The notes beneath the pieces were generated by a model, which saw only the letters and a list, made by a program, of their open reading frames with translations, was not told where the DNA came from and did not search any database. A stretch of DNA of 64,000 nucleotides, from NCBI GenBank assembly GCA_030737875.1, contig CM060923.1, forward strand, positions 175,439,696 to 175,503,695, given 5' to 3'. Source of the DNA: Allium sativum. Its lineage: Eukaryota > Streptophyta > Magnoliopsida > Asparagales > Amaryllidaceae. This document shows, piece by piece, positions 36,265-47,139 of the stretch; position 1 is the stretch's first letter; the number at the start of each line of letters is the position of its first letter. The position numbers were made by a program, and so were the translations under genes.

Positions 36265-37437
36265 ATGGATAGTGGATCGGGTTCGGGCGACGTGCAATAC
36301 CACCCGATTAAGGGAGCCATGACGCACGGTGGTTGTTACGTGCAGTACAATGTCTACGGCAATTTGTTTGAGATTACCTGCAAACATGTTCCTCCTATTA
36401 GGCCTGTCGGCAGAGGCGCTTATGGCATTGTTTCTGTTGCTGTGAATTCACAAACACGATAGGAAGTGGTAATTAAGAAGATAGGTAATGCATTTGATAA
36501 TCAAATTGATGCAAAAAGGACACTAAGAGAAATAAAGTTGCTTTGTCATATGGATCAAGAAAATGTTGTTGCCATAAAGGATATCATCCGCCGTCCACAA
36601 AAGGACACATTCAATGATGTGTACATTGTCTATGAATTAATGGACACCGATCTTCATCACATTATCTGATCCAATCAGTCGTTGACTGATGATCATTGTC
36701 AGTATTTCCAGTATCAACTACTTCGAGGATTAAAATATATACACTCGGCTAGTGTACTACACCGTGATCTTAAACCAAACAATTTGCTTGTAAACACAAA
36801 CTATGACCTTAACATCGGCGACTTTGGATTAGCAAAAAAAACTTCAGAAACAGATTTCATGACAGAGCATGTTGTAACTCATTGGTACCGAGCCCTGGAA
36901 CTGCTTCTCAACTGTTCTGAATATACGGCTGCAATTGATTTATGGTCAATTGGTTGCATACTTGGTGAAATTGGAACAAGGGAACTGTTATTTTCAGGAA
37001 AAGATTATGTTCATCAATTGAGGTTGATAACTGAGTTAATAGGATCACCTGACGATACAAGCCTAGGCTTCCTACGTAGTGACAATGCAAGAAGATATGT
37101 TAGGAAACTCTCTCAGTATCCTAAGCAGAATATTTCCTTACAATTTCCTAGTATGTCTGCTGGAGTTGTCGATTTGTTAGAGAAAATGCTTGTTTCTGAT
37201 CCAAACAAGAGAATTACAGTTGAGGAAGCTCTTTGTTACCCAGATCTTGCATCTCTTCATGACATCAACGATGAATCGGTTTGTCCACAACCATTCAACT
37301 TCGATTTTGAGCAACCATCAATTACTGAAGAAAATATCAAGGAGCTTATATGGAAAGAACCTGTAAAGTTCAATCCTGATATATCCCTTACCGAGAAAAA
37401 TCCAGTTATGCAAGTTAGATGTCAATGTAGGGTTTAA
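36265..37437 (+). pseudogene. Processed pseudogene of a group-B plant MAP kinase (MPK4-like)
   Basis: One continuous frame of 391 codons, without introns, matches plant MPK4-type kinases along the whole length (family about 376 residues, normally encoded by several exons). Kept features: [14 protein letters not shown] at the N-terminus, glycine loop GRGAYG (49-54), VVIKK with the catalytic lysine (about 71), HRDLKPNN (166-173), DFG (186-188), and [20 protein letters not shown]. Broken features: in-frame TAG at codon 66 (36460-36462) and TGA at codon 135 (36667-36669), activation-loop TEY changed to TEH (200-202), and APE changed to ALE. The lack of introns points to reverse transcription of an mRNA. 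No poly(A) tract is visible. It sits within the CACTA element, downstream of the MITE. It cannot encode a working kinase. Confidence 0.93.
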
Positions 37438-39150
37438 ACATCATTTAACCAACGTAAGGTGCACTATAAATATCAATGGCTATGATGTTCTCACTGAAGA
37501 CATATGTATGCATTACGATGCTATTGTGCCTTTCAATGATTTGTGAAACTGATCATGAGTGTGTTCCATTCAGACTTATTCGAAAACTTGTATTTCTTAT
37601 GTAAATTGATTTATACCATTTGTATGAAAATTTAGCTTCTCCTGATATTTGATTTAAATTTTTTTTACTAAACTGTCACTCAAAATAATGCCATTTACCT
37701 GTAAGTCTTAAGCGTTTATGTACTTGAAAGTTTTATACTAAGCTGAGTATTGTACAGTTTAATAATAATAATCAGGTTAGATTTTATCTGAATTCAAAGG
37801 TAAGCAAGAAACATTAATCATGATAACATGGACTATATCTAAAGTTTTATACTAAGCTGAGTATTGTATAGTATAATAATAATATATTGAAGCAGCATTT
37901 GAGCTTCAGGTGTAATATCCTCATTATTTGCAAATTGGTGGTGTAGAGTCAAAGACGATACGGTGGTCATGTCCTCTAGATGAATTAGATTCTGGATAGT
38001 CGTCAGATATTGGTGAAGCTAATGTTGATGTGTCTATGACAAGTAATAAGCGGTACAGAAGCTTGCTACCACTGATATATTTTCTGATGTTTGAGGTTAG
38101 TTTGATATTCTTCCTATATTGATGATTTTGCACTGTATTTTTCGTAAGGGATGTTGTATATATGTTTATATACCATTCTTGTTCATGAAATTGGTGCTGT
38201 GGTTTATTTTGTTCCACTAATGATGAATTGTGATTTCCTTTTACAAACCCCATGGAGCTAGAAACATATTATAGTTTCAGAAAACAAAAAATCTTTCATT
38301 TTTTTTTTGTCCTGGCAACTTGTTTTGGTTTCAGTTTTTTTGTTTTTTCAGTCCTGACAACTTGTATTAGTTTCAACCATATCAATCAATTGGTACATTT
38401 ATATTTCTAGTCTCAACTTCATCTGTATGTTCCCCTTACTGCGGCAATGTAAATATGATCGTATGTGAACTAACTTCTGATAATTTATAGAGATTTGCAT
38501 GTGTGAATTCAATCATGACGACACACAAAATAATGACAAGTACATGCTTGAAAGGTGAGAAAATGTTTTAATTGGAAAACGAGCATCCGACCTACGCAAA
38601 TATTAGGGAGAGAACCGTTTTTTTTTTAATTTGATAATTTGGTATATATTGTTGTATATTACAACTTTCACTGTATCCTATATGAAATCAGCGTACTAAA
38701 TTTACGGAGAACCATCTAGAGTAATTAAATCGATATAACCGATTGTTCACGAATGCGAGTGAGGATAAAGGCATTGTTCGATTTTTGTTGATTTTTTCAT
38801 ACCACCTATCGAATTTGACTTCTATGGAGAAGATCTGGAACATATTCGACCTATTTTTTCTTTGTTGATGTCGTTTTTCTGTTTAAGTTAATGTATTTAA
38901 AACGTAGGGAAGCACAACATATTGTATGAAACTTGCAAAAGGCGTATATATGTACATTTACTTACATGTTAATGGTTAGCTAAATGAATCTAGTTGTTAA
39001 ACATGATTAGAATAGTTTGTACAGGTTGCTTACACACCTAATGCATGTTTTACATATTGAAATGTTGCATGAACTAATGTTGCAATGAAACTTACTTATA
39101 GACCTTGGCATCTTTTTCTTTATTTAATATTAAATAGATTACATATAATT

Positions 39151-39181
<31 letters not shown>

Positions 39182-39718
39182 TGTTTACTTACGTACAACA
39201 CCTATAAGATTGCATTGTCGCATCATATTTTAAGTCCTAGCTACATGGTTTTTCTTCCTTTAGGACTTTCATTTTATGTATTTGACATAACAAACTAACA
39301 TTTTGATTACTTATTTGTATTGCAGATGTTAGGGAGATAATACCAACAAAAGCAAAGTGAGATGGACTCAAATGTTAGATTCGTTTATAAGTAAGTTGAT
39401 ACAATCATACATATGAAATATTATGTACGGGCAAAGGAAAAGTTGCTAGAACGATATGTATGATTGCTATGTTTGAATATGGTAAAATTGTTTGAATATG
39501 TATGAAATATCATATTCGGATATGTTAAAAGTTTGAATATGCATGAAAACTATGTTTACATAATGGAAAAGTTGTTTGAATATGTATGAGATATTGTGAT
39601 ATAATTTACATGTTTTGGTCTATGAAAATATGTAGAGAAGAATTGGATTAATGGCTATAATATATGTGTAAAGGTTGAAAATAATAATAAATAAAATCTG
39701 TAAATAAATATTAAATTT
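37438..39718. other. CACTA right interior, no gene seen
   Basis: The first part may be the kinase 3' untranslated region. The rest is AT-rich. A 45-bp phrase beginning AAAGTTTTATACTAAGCTGA occurs at 37727 and again at 37841 (114 bp apart). A (TA)n run of about 24 bp ends near 39180. The minus-strand ORF at 37924-38253 has no recognisable features. Confidence 0.5.
39157..39180. repeat. (TA)12 microsatellite
   Basis: A perfect alternating TA run follows TGTGTG. It is inside the CACTA element and likely length-variable. Confidence 0.9.
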
Positions 39719-40019
39719 AATAGCGTTTGAGAAACGCTATCGTAAATCAAACGCTATAAAAAGTAATCATAAGAAACGTTATACAAATCTGCCTTAAAAC
39801 GCTATTAAAAGTAATAATCAGATTATAAGTCTTATAGCGTTTTAGAATAATAGCACATCAAAAATGCTATATCAGAACTATTTTATATAGCGTTTGTATC
39901 ACTGTTATTTAAAGTTGAAGGTCTACCATAGCATGTCGTTCCCTAGCGTTCTCTGAAACGCTATCATAGCATAACATAGCGTTTTTCAAATGCTATGAAA
40001 GCCCTTATTTGTTGTAGTG
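39719..40019. repeat. CACTA right subterminal repeat region
   Basis: About twelve copies of ATAGCGTTT or AAACGCTAT and close variants occur within 300 bp in both orientations, ending at the terminal TTGTTGTAGTG. Such arrays are binding sites for the CACTA-encoded TNPA-type protein in known systems. Here the motif AAACGCTAT is the candidate site. Confidence 0.8.
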
Positions 40020-40123
40020 AATAACATGAAAAGATCTATGGTTCTGCGTTATGATGCGTCGTGTTCCTATATAATCCGAGCTTTTCCGTCTATTCGGAGA
40101 TCAGGGGATTTCGGAGCGTAACA
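40020..40123 (+). repeat. 3'-terminal piece of the old family-A LTR
   Basis: Starts with the CACTA target copy AAT and continues the LTR fragment interrupted at 30761. It ends GGATTTCGGAGCGTAACA, equivalent to the CTGGGTCGTTACA end of the A1 LTR in this orientation. The bases after it do not match a tRNA-Met primer site. Confidence 0.6.
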
Positions 40124-40419
40124 CAGTTGCCACCCCTTCACAATATTTGAGTGTCTTCACCGTTTGCTGCAGGCTGTAGCTGTAGGCAGACCATCAGAGA
40201 GTTCTCATCATCGGAACTTCCTGATAGAATTTTTATTTCACTACATCTGCTCTCGGATATCAACCAGTCATCTAGCCTTGCCTACAGTTGTTTCTTAACA
40301 TTGTGGATGTTGTCTTAGTTGAAATTCCATTCATTGCAGTGCTTTCTATTTTGATTTCATCAAAGATTTTGTTTCTTGAAAACTGAGTGTGGTTACTTAT
40401 TCCATTGAATTTCTGAGCA
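40124..40419 (+). other. Leader upstream of Copia2 gag
   Basis: No gene or clear LTR is visible. It probably holds leader and LTR remnants of the copia element whose gag starts at 40420. I could not find its primer-binding site, so the left end of Copia2 is undefined. Confidence 0.4.
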
Positions 40420-41283
40420 ATGGCTGCAGGAGATGATAATAATACCGTAACCTCACAATGTTCGAATACCACAACAGCACCAACTCAAAACTCCAACAAA
40501 AATCTGTTAATGATCATTATTAGCCCTCAGAATCAACTAATTCCAATTCAACTAGATGAGACTAATTATCTGTTATGGAAGTTTCAGATAGAAACCACAG
40601 TAGAAGGATACAAATTAAAAGGTTATATTGATTGATCAAAGATCTTACCCGAACAATTCATCTCAGATGCAGAATGAAACAGTGAAATCAATAGTGAATA
40701 CAATATCCATAAAAGACAAGAGTGATTGTTAAGTTCATGTATCTTGTCCTTAATCAGTGCAAATATCATTCCCTAACTTATCGGTTGTAAAACAGCACTT
40801 GGGACATGCTCAACTATCAAGAAAATGTTCATTCAACAGTCATTTGCTAAAGCAGTGCACTACAAAAGACAACTTCGTAATCTCATAAAGGATAGTGTGC
40901 AAATGAGAGATTATCTCATAAAATAAAGAATCTATGTGACTTACTCAAATCTGTTGGCCATACTGTCTCTGATTTAGATCATATTCTGTACATCTTATAT
41001 GATCTTGATGATGACTACGAAGCTATAGTAGCAATCATCACCTCAATGGAGCTAACACCAGCCATATCATATGTTCATTCTGCTTTTATTGCTCAAGAAG
41101 GAAAAATAGGACAAAAGAAAATCCCAGAATCTGACCTTTTAGTGAATTTTGCAGCATCTAAAGGTGAATAAAGGAACAATAATGACTATAACAGCCAAAA
41201 GGGAAATCAATTCAACAAATTTCAAAGAGGCAGAGATGGTGGCAGATAGAGCAATAACAGCAACAGACCAAGATGCCAAATTT
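40420..41283 (+). pseudogene. Copia2 gag, left part, cut in the zinc knuckle
   Basis: ATG at 40420 opens MAAGDDNNTVTSQ, then LDETNYLLWKFQIE and GYKLKGYID, the start of a copia Gag. A TGA follows at 40633-40635. Later fragments include VQMRDYLI, LCDLLKSVGHTVSDLDHIL and DDYEAIVAIITSMEL in changing frames, all typical of copia Gag. The last part (41160-41283) is the basic, asparagine/glutamine-rich region before the zinc knuckle. At 41284 the sequence is broken by another retrotransposon. The remainder resumes at 49202 with GAAAAAATTGGGCATACA, so the knuckle is split. Confidence 0.85.
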
Positions 41284-43251
41284 TGTATTAACCCTATTAA
41301 AAACACCGGGCCGACACTTACTGGTTCGACACTAAGTGGGTTGGCACTAACTGGGTCGGTGCTAACTGGGTCAGCACAACATCAGTCTGTACCTTAGCAA
41401 CACATGGGCTGGCAAATTATAGTGGCATGAATGGTATTTAAGCACACACGTTTTCATGTTTTAACAAATAAGAAGTGGAAGTGACCACGCAACATCCACA
41501 TCTTAGCGTGCAAAGTGTTCACGGTACAAGTAGTGTACATATGGCAAGTACTGACATGAAGCACATCCATGCTACCGCATGCACCAATATTTATGTAATA
41601 CAAATGGATAAAAGATGAAATGGTGGCATTGCTATTATACTATGGATCAATCCTAATGTTAACAGGGTATGGGCCGGTGATTACTCGCAGTAGTGGTGTA
41701 CCATTGTTGGATGGTTCAACATTAAAAAAGGTAGCACTATTTCTGTTAACAAAGCAGGGAGCCAGAACGTTAACATTCAAACAAGAATTGGCTCCACAAA
41801 ACATCAACCTGCTACAAATGATGTTGCGTGGCTTCATAAGACACATATGACTAAATGAATGCACACTTGTAGGTGTCAACACTATTAAGATGAATATGGG
41901 TCGACCATAATACATGGACGTGAATTGCTAGTTTGGTTACATTACATGCAAGGCATAGTATAAATGATCCATGCAATACATCGGTATGATCACTTAAGCG
42001 GCTTCAGTAAACAAGCGGTTTCCATTCCATGAACTGGATGCAATATTAAGCAATGAAGACACAGTAAACACGTGTATTTATGTGGACCCAAACTGTTTTA
42101 AAAGTAAACAAATGAATGTATACGAGTCAGCATTAAAATGTATCAAAATGCATATAAGAAGGCATGCTGGTCGGTATTATTTACAGAGCCATGGAAAGTA
42201 TATAATTAAAGGGGGCGACACCTTAAACATGAAATGTGAGTCGGCTTCAGATAGTCCATGCAAAAGCGGATAACGTATTGTTCATAATCGAAGAATATGA
42301 GTACACATGGTTGGACGGAAGTGGCTCCAAGATGTATGAGGGTTCAGTATTAAGATGAAATATTTGGGTCGGTCCTATTTTTGGAGCATTGGATCAACCT
42401 TATAACAATATGGATCGACACTATAAGGCGCCACATGGTTTGAGCATATTGCAAGAGTGGGCCGGTACTTTTAAATACACGGTGGCAAGGACGTATTTAG
42501 TTGGAGTGGTTGCCCAAAGTGAACATTGGGTCGGATGTAGCAAATAAAGCGGTCAGCAGCAAAGTGATTATTCCTGATCGGCATTAACATGTTTGGTCAG
42601 TCATACAAGGGAAAGGTGGTGGCAAGACTGTAAATATGGGTCATATGATAGCTGTACACAGCTGTAAAGTGGGTCGGTCGGAAAATTACCCAGTGGCATT
42701 TTCGTAAATACCTAATAGTCGACCCAAAACCTGAAGGATGTAATTCAGTCATTCCTCACTTCTATAAATAGGGGAGAAGTTCCGCTTTAGTGGGGATGGA
42801 ATTTTATGACCTCGAAGGGCTGTCCAACCATTTGCTAAGCAATTCTAAGTGATTTCTACATCTTCTGACACCTCCAATCGAAGATCAAACATGAAATTCT
42901 CCAATAAATCATGGAAATCCACCAACAAATTTGGTGAATCATAGATCTACCTCTCAAGTTACTATACTTAGAGGATTTATCTACTTCTTTTGGCTTTTTG
43001 AATTAAATCAAGAGAAGAGTGTGTAAGGATGAAAATCTATGTAATGAGAGAATATTCAAACCTTGTAAATGTGCATGTGATAATGAAAGTTTCTCTCAAA
43101 GTGGATGTAGATCTTTCTTAAGATCAAACCACTATAAAAATCATTGTCTTTTTACGTGCATATATGATTATGGCTCCTTTTAATTCCTTACTTCATTGGT
43201 GAAGTACAATTTTTATACCTTTGGTGTTGCAATCAAATTTTTGTTTTAACA
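41284..43251 (+). repeat. 5' LTR of the TR-GAG element
   Basis: Begins TGTATTAACCCTATTAAAAACACC and ends GTTTTAACA. Near its start are several copies of a GGGTCGGCACTAACT-like unit. It carries TATAAATAGGGG at 42763, probably the promoter. It is paralogous with 47140-49201 but clearly diverged, which suggests an insertion older than B1. Confidence 0.85.
42763..42770 (+). promoter_or_regulatory. TATA box of the TR-GAG LTR
   Basis: TCTATAAATAGGGGAGAAG is conserved at the same place in both LTRs (42761 and 48711), about 490 bp from the LTR end, while flanking bases differ. Confidence 0.65.
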
Positions 43252-43252
43252 T

Positions 43253-43265
43253 TTGGCGCGCCCAC
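43253..43265 (+). other. Probable primer-binding site of the TR-GAG element
   Basis: TTGGCGCGCCCACC follows the 5' LTR after one or two bases. TGGCGC-type primer sites are usual in Tat and Athila elements, unlike the tRNA-Met sites of the other elements here. The exact tRNA was not determined. Confidence 0.55.
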
Positions 43266-43274
43266 CATGGGGCC

Positions 43275-44990
43275 ATGTTCGCATCTCCTTCCTTCACACT
43301 TCTCTCAAGCCTAAGAGACAACCATTGGAGTCCTAAGCCTACTTCTACCATAGATTCTACAAGTCTATTATCTAGACCAATTGACGAATTCTCATCAAAA
43401 TTCAAAGCCTTGTCCGAGATCATGGTGAAATCTAAGAAGATTACAAGCAAAACCATTGAAGGAAAAGACAATGTTGTCAACAATGAAACTACTCCACTCA
43501 CTAACCGCTTCGAAATTGGAGAAAATTCAATGTCCGGGGCCAATGTAACCAAAGTCGAATTAGATGTCGTCATCGCTAACTTGATCTAACGAATGGAAAC
43601 TTCCAATAAAGCCTTGATCGAGGCTAACAAAACTTCGTTGGATGCTTATCAAGCTTTAACGGATAAAATGAGTGCTCTCCTAAATGTTCAGGCAAATCGC
43701 ACTCCTCCTCCCAAAATCCATGTCAACCTTGAAGAGAATGCAAATTCATCAACCTCTGATCATCATAATGACAACTTGGAAGGACTTGCTGACAAAGACG
43801 ATGCTAATATCGAAGACTCCAAGTTGAAAGCTAAAAACCATATGGATCGAAATAATCGACGAGTTGAAATTCCCGTTAAGGGGGCACCTACCCATAGTAG
43901 AAATAAAAGACCTAGATCTTCTTAACGCGATCGCTCGCCACGACGAGCATCCGGAAAAGAGATCAAAGTCCGCTCTCCGGAATGACACAACTTGAAGGAA
44001 TATATCGCGGATATAGTGAAGCAAATCATGAAGGACAATATGCCTCGCAAAGACAGTGAAAGAGAATGGGACTTCTCCCCCGGCAAAAATCCGTTCACAA
44101 TGAAGATCCGTAAAGCAGAGTTCCCTAAGAAGTTCACTCATCCTACTCTGCCTCCTTACAACGGGACTTCTGATCCGAATCACTTCCTATATAGGTATGA
44201 ATGGTATATGAATGCAACCAAAGCGACATACGAGATCAAGTGTCTGTGTTTCCCTCTCTATCTAGAAGGTGTTGCATCGTTATGGTTCACAAGGCTTCTA
44301 CCCAAATCCGTCGATCGATTTAATGATTTGATTATAAAATTTAAAGAACAGTTCAGGTTGCAAGCTACGAAGGCTAAGGACGTTATTTCTCTTACATCAA
44401 TGAAGTAGAATCCAGAAGAATCTATCAATGCTTTCCTCAAAAGATTCAATGTTGCTGTATCTGAAGTAGGGAATCCTGAACCCCGCATGATCTTAATCCT
44501 CTGATCAGCGCCATAGATGAGAACAACAAATTTGGTAAATGGATTAAAATGAAAGAGCCAAGCATGCTCGAGAAATTTTATAAAAAGGTCGAGGAATAAA
44601 TGATATTCGACAATAATCTTGTGTCTCTTCAAATTATTGATGCTAACCAACCTTCTAAAGCTCCCAAAAACGCCGCTGCCCAGTACAATCAGAAAAATCC
44701 TGGAGGTCAGAAAAGAGGAAGCGACGGGAAAGACAATCGAGACGGGAAGAAGCCTCACTTTTCCAACCCACCAAAGCTGACACCTCTAAATGGCACTCCA
44801 AAAAACATCTTTGTTGCGACTAAAGACACCAAAGATTATCCTGTACCGAAACCTCAGAAAATAAGTAACCATCAAGCGAACTCTGGATAGTTCTGCTGGT
44901 TTCATAATCGGCCAGGCCACAACACCAATGAGTGTAGGCATCTGAAATCACTGATCGAAGAGCTAATTAGGAAGAATTATCTGCAGTAAT
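43275..44990 (+). pseudogene. Tat-type gag of the TR-GAG element
   Basis: From ATG at 43275 one frame runs to about 44490, interrupted by TAA at 43587 and 43923, TGA near 43983 and TAG at 44406. It then continues after a frameshift to about 44990. The N-terminal region is low-complexity and charged. The core contains FPKKFTHPTLPPYNGTSDPN, FPLYLEGVASLWFTRLLP, IIKFKEQF and INAFLKRFN, the Retrotrans_gag pattern of Tat elements. The end carries a knuckle-like FCWFHNRPGHNTNECRHL followed by IEELIRKNYL. An ATG at 43221 lies in the LTR and was not chosen. The context ATG (43267, CCACCATGG) is in another frame. The four stops mean this copy is dead, but the conserved core suggests that ancestors were selected as Gag. 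Confidence 0.87.
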
Positions 44991-44999
44991 ATGTGAAAA

Positions 45000-45654
45000 A
45001 TCCACAATCCTAAAACGTTGTTCTGATTCCCCAGGGCCAGGAGGCAACAAGCAATGAAGCTCTTGTTCAAACCATTCCAAGGCTGATCATCAACTAATAA
45101 CCATTGATTGTGCTTCAATTGCGATGAGTCGGAATAGGTGATCAACATCGCCACTGCTTTACTTCATGCTTTATTTCCTTCTTTATTTCATGCTTTACTT
45201 CATGTTTTACTTTCTGTTATATTCAAAACTTCTTGTAAATAGTCTGTAATAATCTGCAAGTGATGCACTGAACATTAGCTCTATGACTAAGAGCATATCT
45301 GTTTGAATGAATTTCTAGCTTGCAAAATTATGTGTCAAATCAAAACTTATTTAAAAGATGATTTCATATTGTAGGCCATCTGTCGAGCGCTTGTCCCTGT
45401 AACACCGCGACCGCAACAACACTAATTCAAGCACTAAAGACTATAAATATCAACATGCACAAATGCAAAAATAGAAAAGCATCGCCTTGAAAAGTGAATA
45501 GGAAAAGTCGCAAAGATTCAAACAATGAACAAGCACCACGACAAATAAATGAGAATATTGCGACTTTCTTCGAAGGGGCACTCCCTTAAGTGAGAGTTTC
45601 AAAGCTTCAGTTCCTAATCAAAGTAGCCCGCAAAGTCAAGCGTCCAACAAAGGA
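45000..45654 (+). other. Non-coding interior of TR-GAG after gag
   Basis: The frame ends shortly after the knuckle, and no protease follows. The stretch is AT-rich with no recognisable domain. It leads into the tandem arrays at 45655 and 45970. Confidence 0.6.
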
Positions 45655-45965
45655 ATTGATGCCAACCTTGAGCTAGAACAACCAACATCATGTCGGAAGG
45701 ACCAACAAACACGCTGGAAGGACTGACAAACCTGATGTTGGAAGTACCAGCATCGAGCCGAAAGGACTGGCAAACACGCTGGAAGGACCAGCACTATGTC
45801 AGAACGACCGAAAAACCTAGTGATCGTAAGTACCAACATTAGGCCGGAAGGACTAACAAGCACGCTGAAGGACCAGCACCGTGTCGGAAGGACTGACAAA
45901 CCTGGTGGTCAGAAGTACCGACATCAGGCCGGAAGGATCGACAATTGAGCTAGAAGGACCAGCAC
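45655..45965 (+). repeat. Imperfect 85-86-bp tandem repeat in TR-GAG
   Basis: Anchors of the type (G/T)AAGTACC lie at 45741, 45827 and 45912, giving periods of 86 and 85 bp. Units contain GGCCGGAAGGACT and CACGCTGGAAGGACCAGCAC. About three and a half units are present, considerably diverged. Confidence 0.8.
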
Positions 45966-45969
45966 AAAT

Positions 45970-46408
45970 CAAAGTCCTCTCTAGGGGCACCCAGCTAATC
46001 GTCAGTATCAGGAAGTACCTGATCCGACCACAATAAACATTGGGGTTCTAACCAAAGTCCTCTCCAAGGGCACCCAATTTATCGTCAGTATCAGGAAGTA
46101 CCTGATCTGATCACGACAAACATTGGGGTTATAACCAAAGTCCTCTCCGAGGGCACCTAATTGATCGTCAGTATCAGGAGGTACCTGATCCGATCATGAC
46201 AAACATTGGGGTTCTAATCAAAGTCCTCTCTGGGGGAAGCTAATTGATTGTCACTATCAGGAAGTACCTGATCTGATCACGACAAACATTGGGGTTCTAA
46301 CCAAAGTTCTCTTTGGGGGCACCCAATTGATCGTCAGTATCAGGAAGTACCTGATCCGATCACGACAAACATTTTGGTTTTAACCAAAGTCCTTTCTGAG
46401 GGCATTCC
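45970..46408 (+). repeat. Regular 83-bp tandem repeat (five units and a partial) in TR-GAG
   Basis: The phrase CAAAGTCCTCTC begins at 45970, 46053, 46136, 46219, 46302 and 46385, exactly 83 bp apart each time. Each unit includes ATCGTCAGTATCAGGAAGTA and GACAAACATTGGGGTT. Unit length is conserved while point changes accumulate, so slippage stopped some time ago. Confidence 0.93.
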
Positions 46409-46409
46409 T

Positions 46410-47139
46410 TCTGAATCTACTGATGCTTGGATTAATCAATATAATTGAGTGACAAAAGTCTCCAATTCCTTAATTAACCATGCTGGATTGTAGACGGAAT
46501 TCCGGATTAGCCAATTTACTTGCATAGTGTCTGAATACACCAGACGCGACAAATGTTAGATTATAGCCCAAGCAGGGGCACGTAATCCAAAATACTCCAC
46601 ACAATAAAGGACAATGACCTTCTAAACAATAGGCATGAATATCAAAGCCTCTCAAGGGGGAGGCAGAAAATAAATCATACATACATATTTCTCAAATCTG
46701 AAATATCGTATACAATTATATATGATGCTTGAAGTCCACAGTCGACTTTTGTCAATTAGTCGATCATTAGCGATAATGCAAATTCGAATTAGAATATCGT
46801 ATTTGTGCAGATAATATTCAATGAGTTTTAAAACGTTGAGTAAAACAATCCTATACAAATACTTTATTCAATTCAAAGTAAAATTCACTATAAGTCATTT
46901 ATAACGATTAACTAATCCACCATCGATATGGACAGTAGATGGTGAGTATAATTCCAAAATTGAGCAATCACATGTTTTAGTTACATAACGGGTGACGTGA
47001 AGCATATAAATTTAAAGCATGGTTGGCCATAGCAAGACAAAAAGCTATAACTGGATCTCAATGCAAAATATATCAACAACAATTTTCATTTTGAAGCCCA
47101 CATTTCTCGCAAGCAAAAATACAAGCTTCGATGGGCAAA
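46410..47139 (+). other. Region before the TR-GAG 3' LTR, no gene
   Basis: AT-rich non-coding sequence. The expected polypurine tract next to 47140 is weak (GATGGGCAAA). Nothing else was recognised. Confidence 0.55.

Larger units (their letters stand above)
30762..40019. mobile_element. CACTA (EnSpm-type) transposon, 9.26 kb, carrying a MAP kinase retropseudogene
   Basis: The left end is CACTACTAGAATATGG at 30762. The complement of the right end (40019) is CACTACAACAAATAAGG. The first 31 bp of the two ends align without gaps, beginning CACTAC and ending ATAGCATT. Both flanks are AAT (30759-30761 and 40020-40022), the 3-bp target duplication diagnostic of CACTA elements. AACGCTAT-type motifs in both orientations crowd the right end, with fewer on the left. 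I recognise no transposase, so this copy is probably non-autonomous. It carries exon-like pieces (33409-33546, 35081-35110), a nested hAT-type MITE (35280-36048) and an intronless MPK4-like pseudogene (36265-37437). It sits about 110 bp from the end of an old family-A LTR. Confidence 0.88.

Noticed and set aside
45970..46408. Regular repeat considered as CRISPR
   Set aside because: Units are contiguous 83-bp copies without unique spacers, inside a plant retrotransposon.
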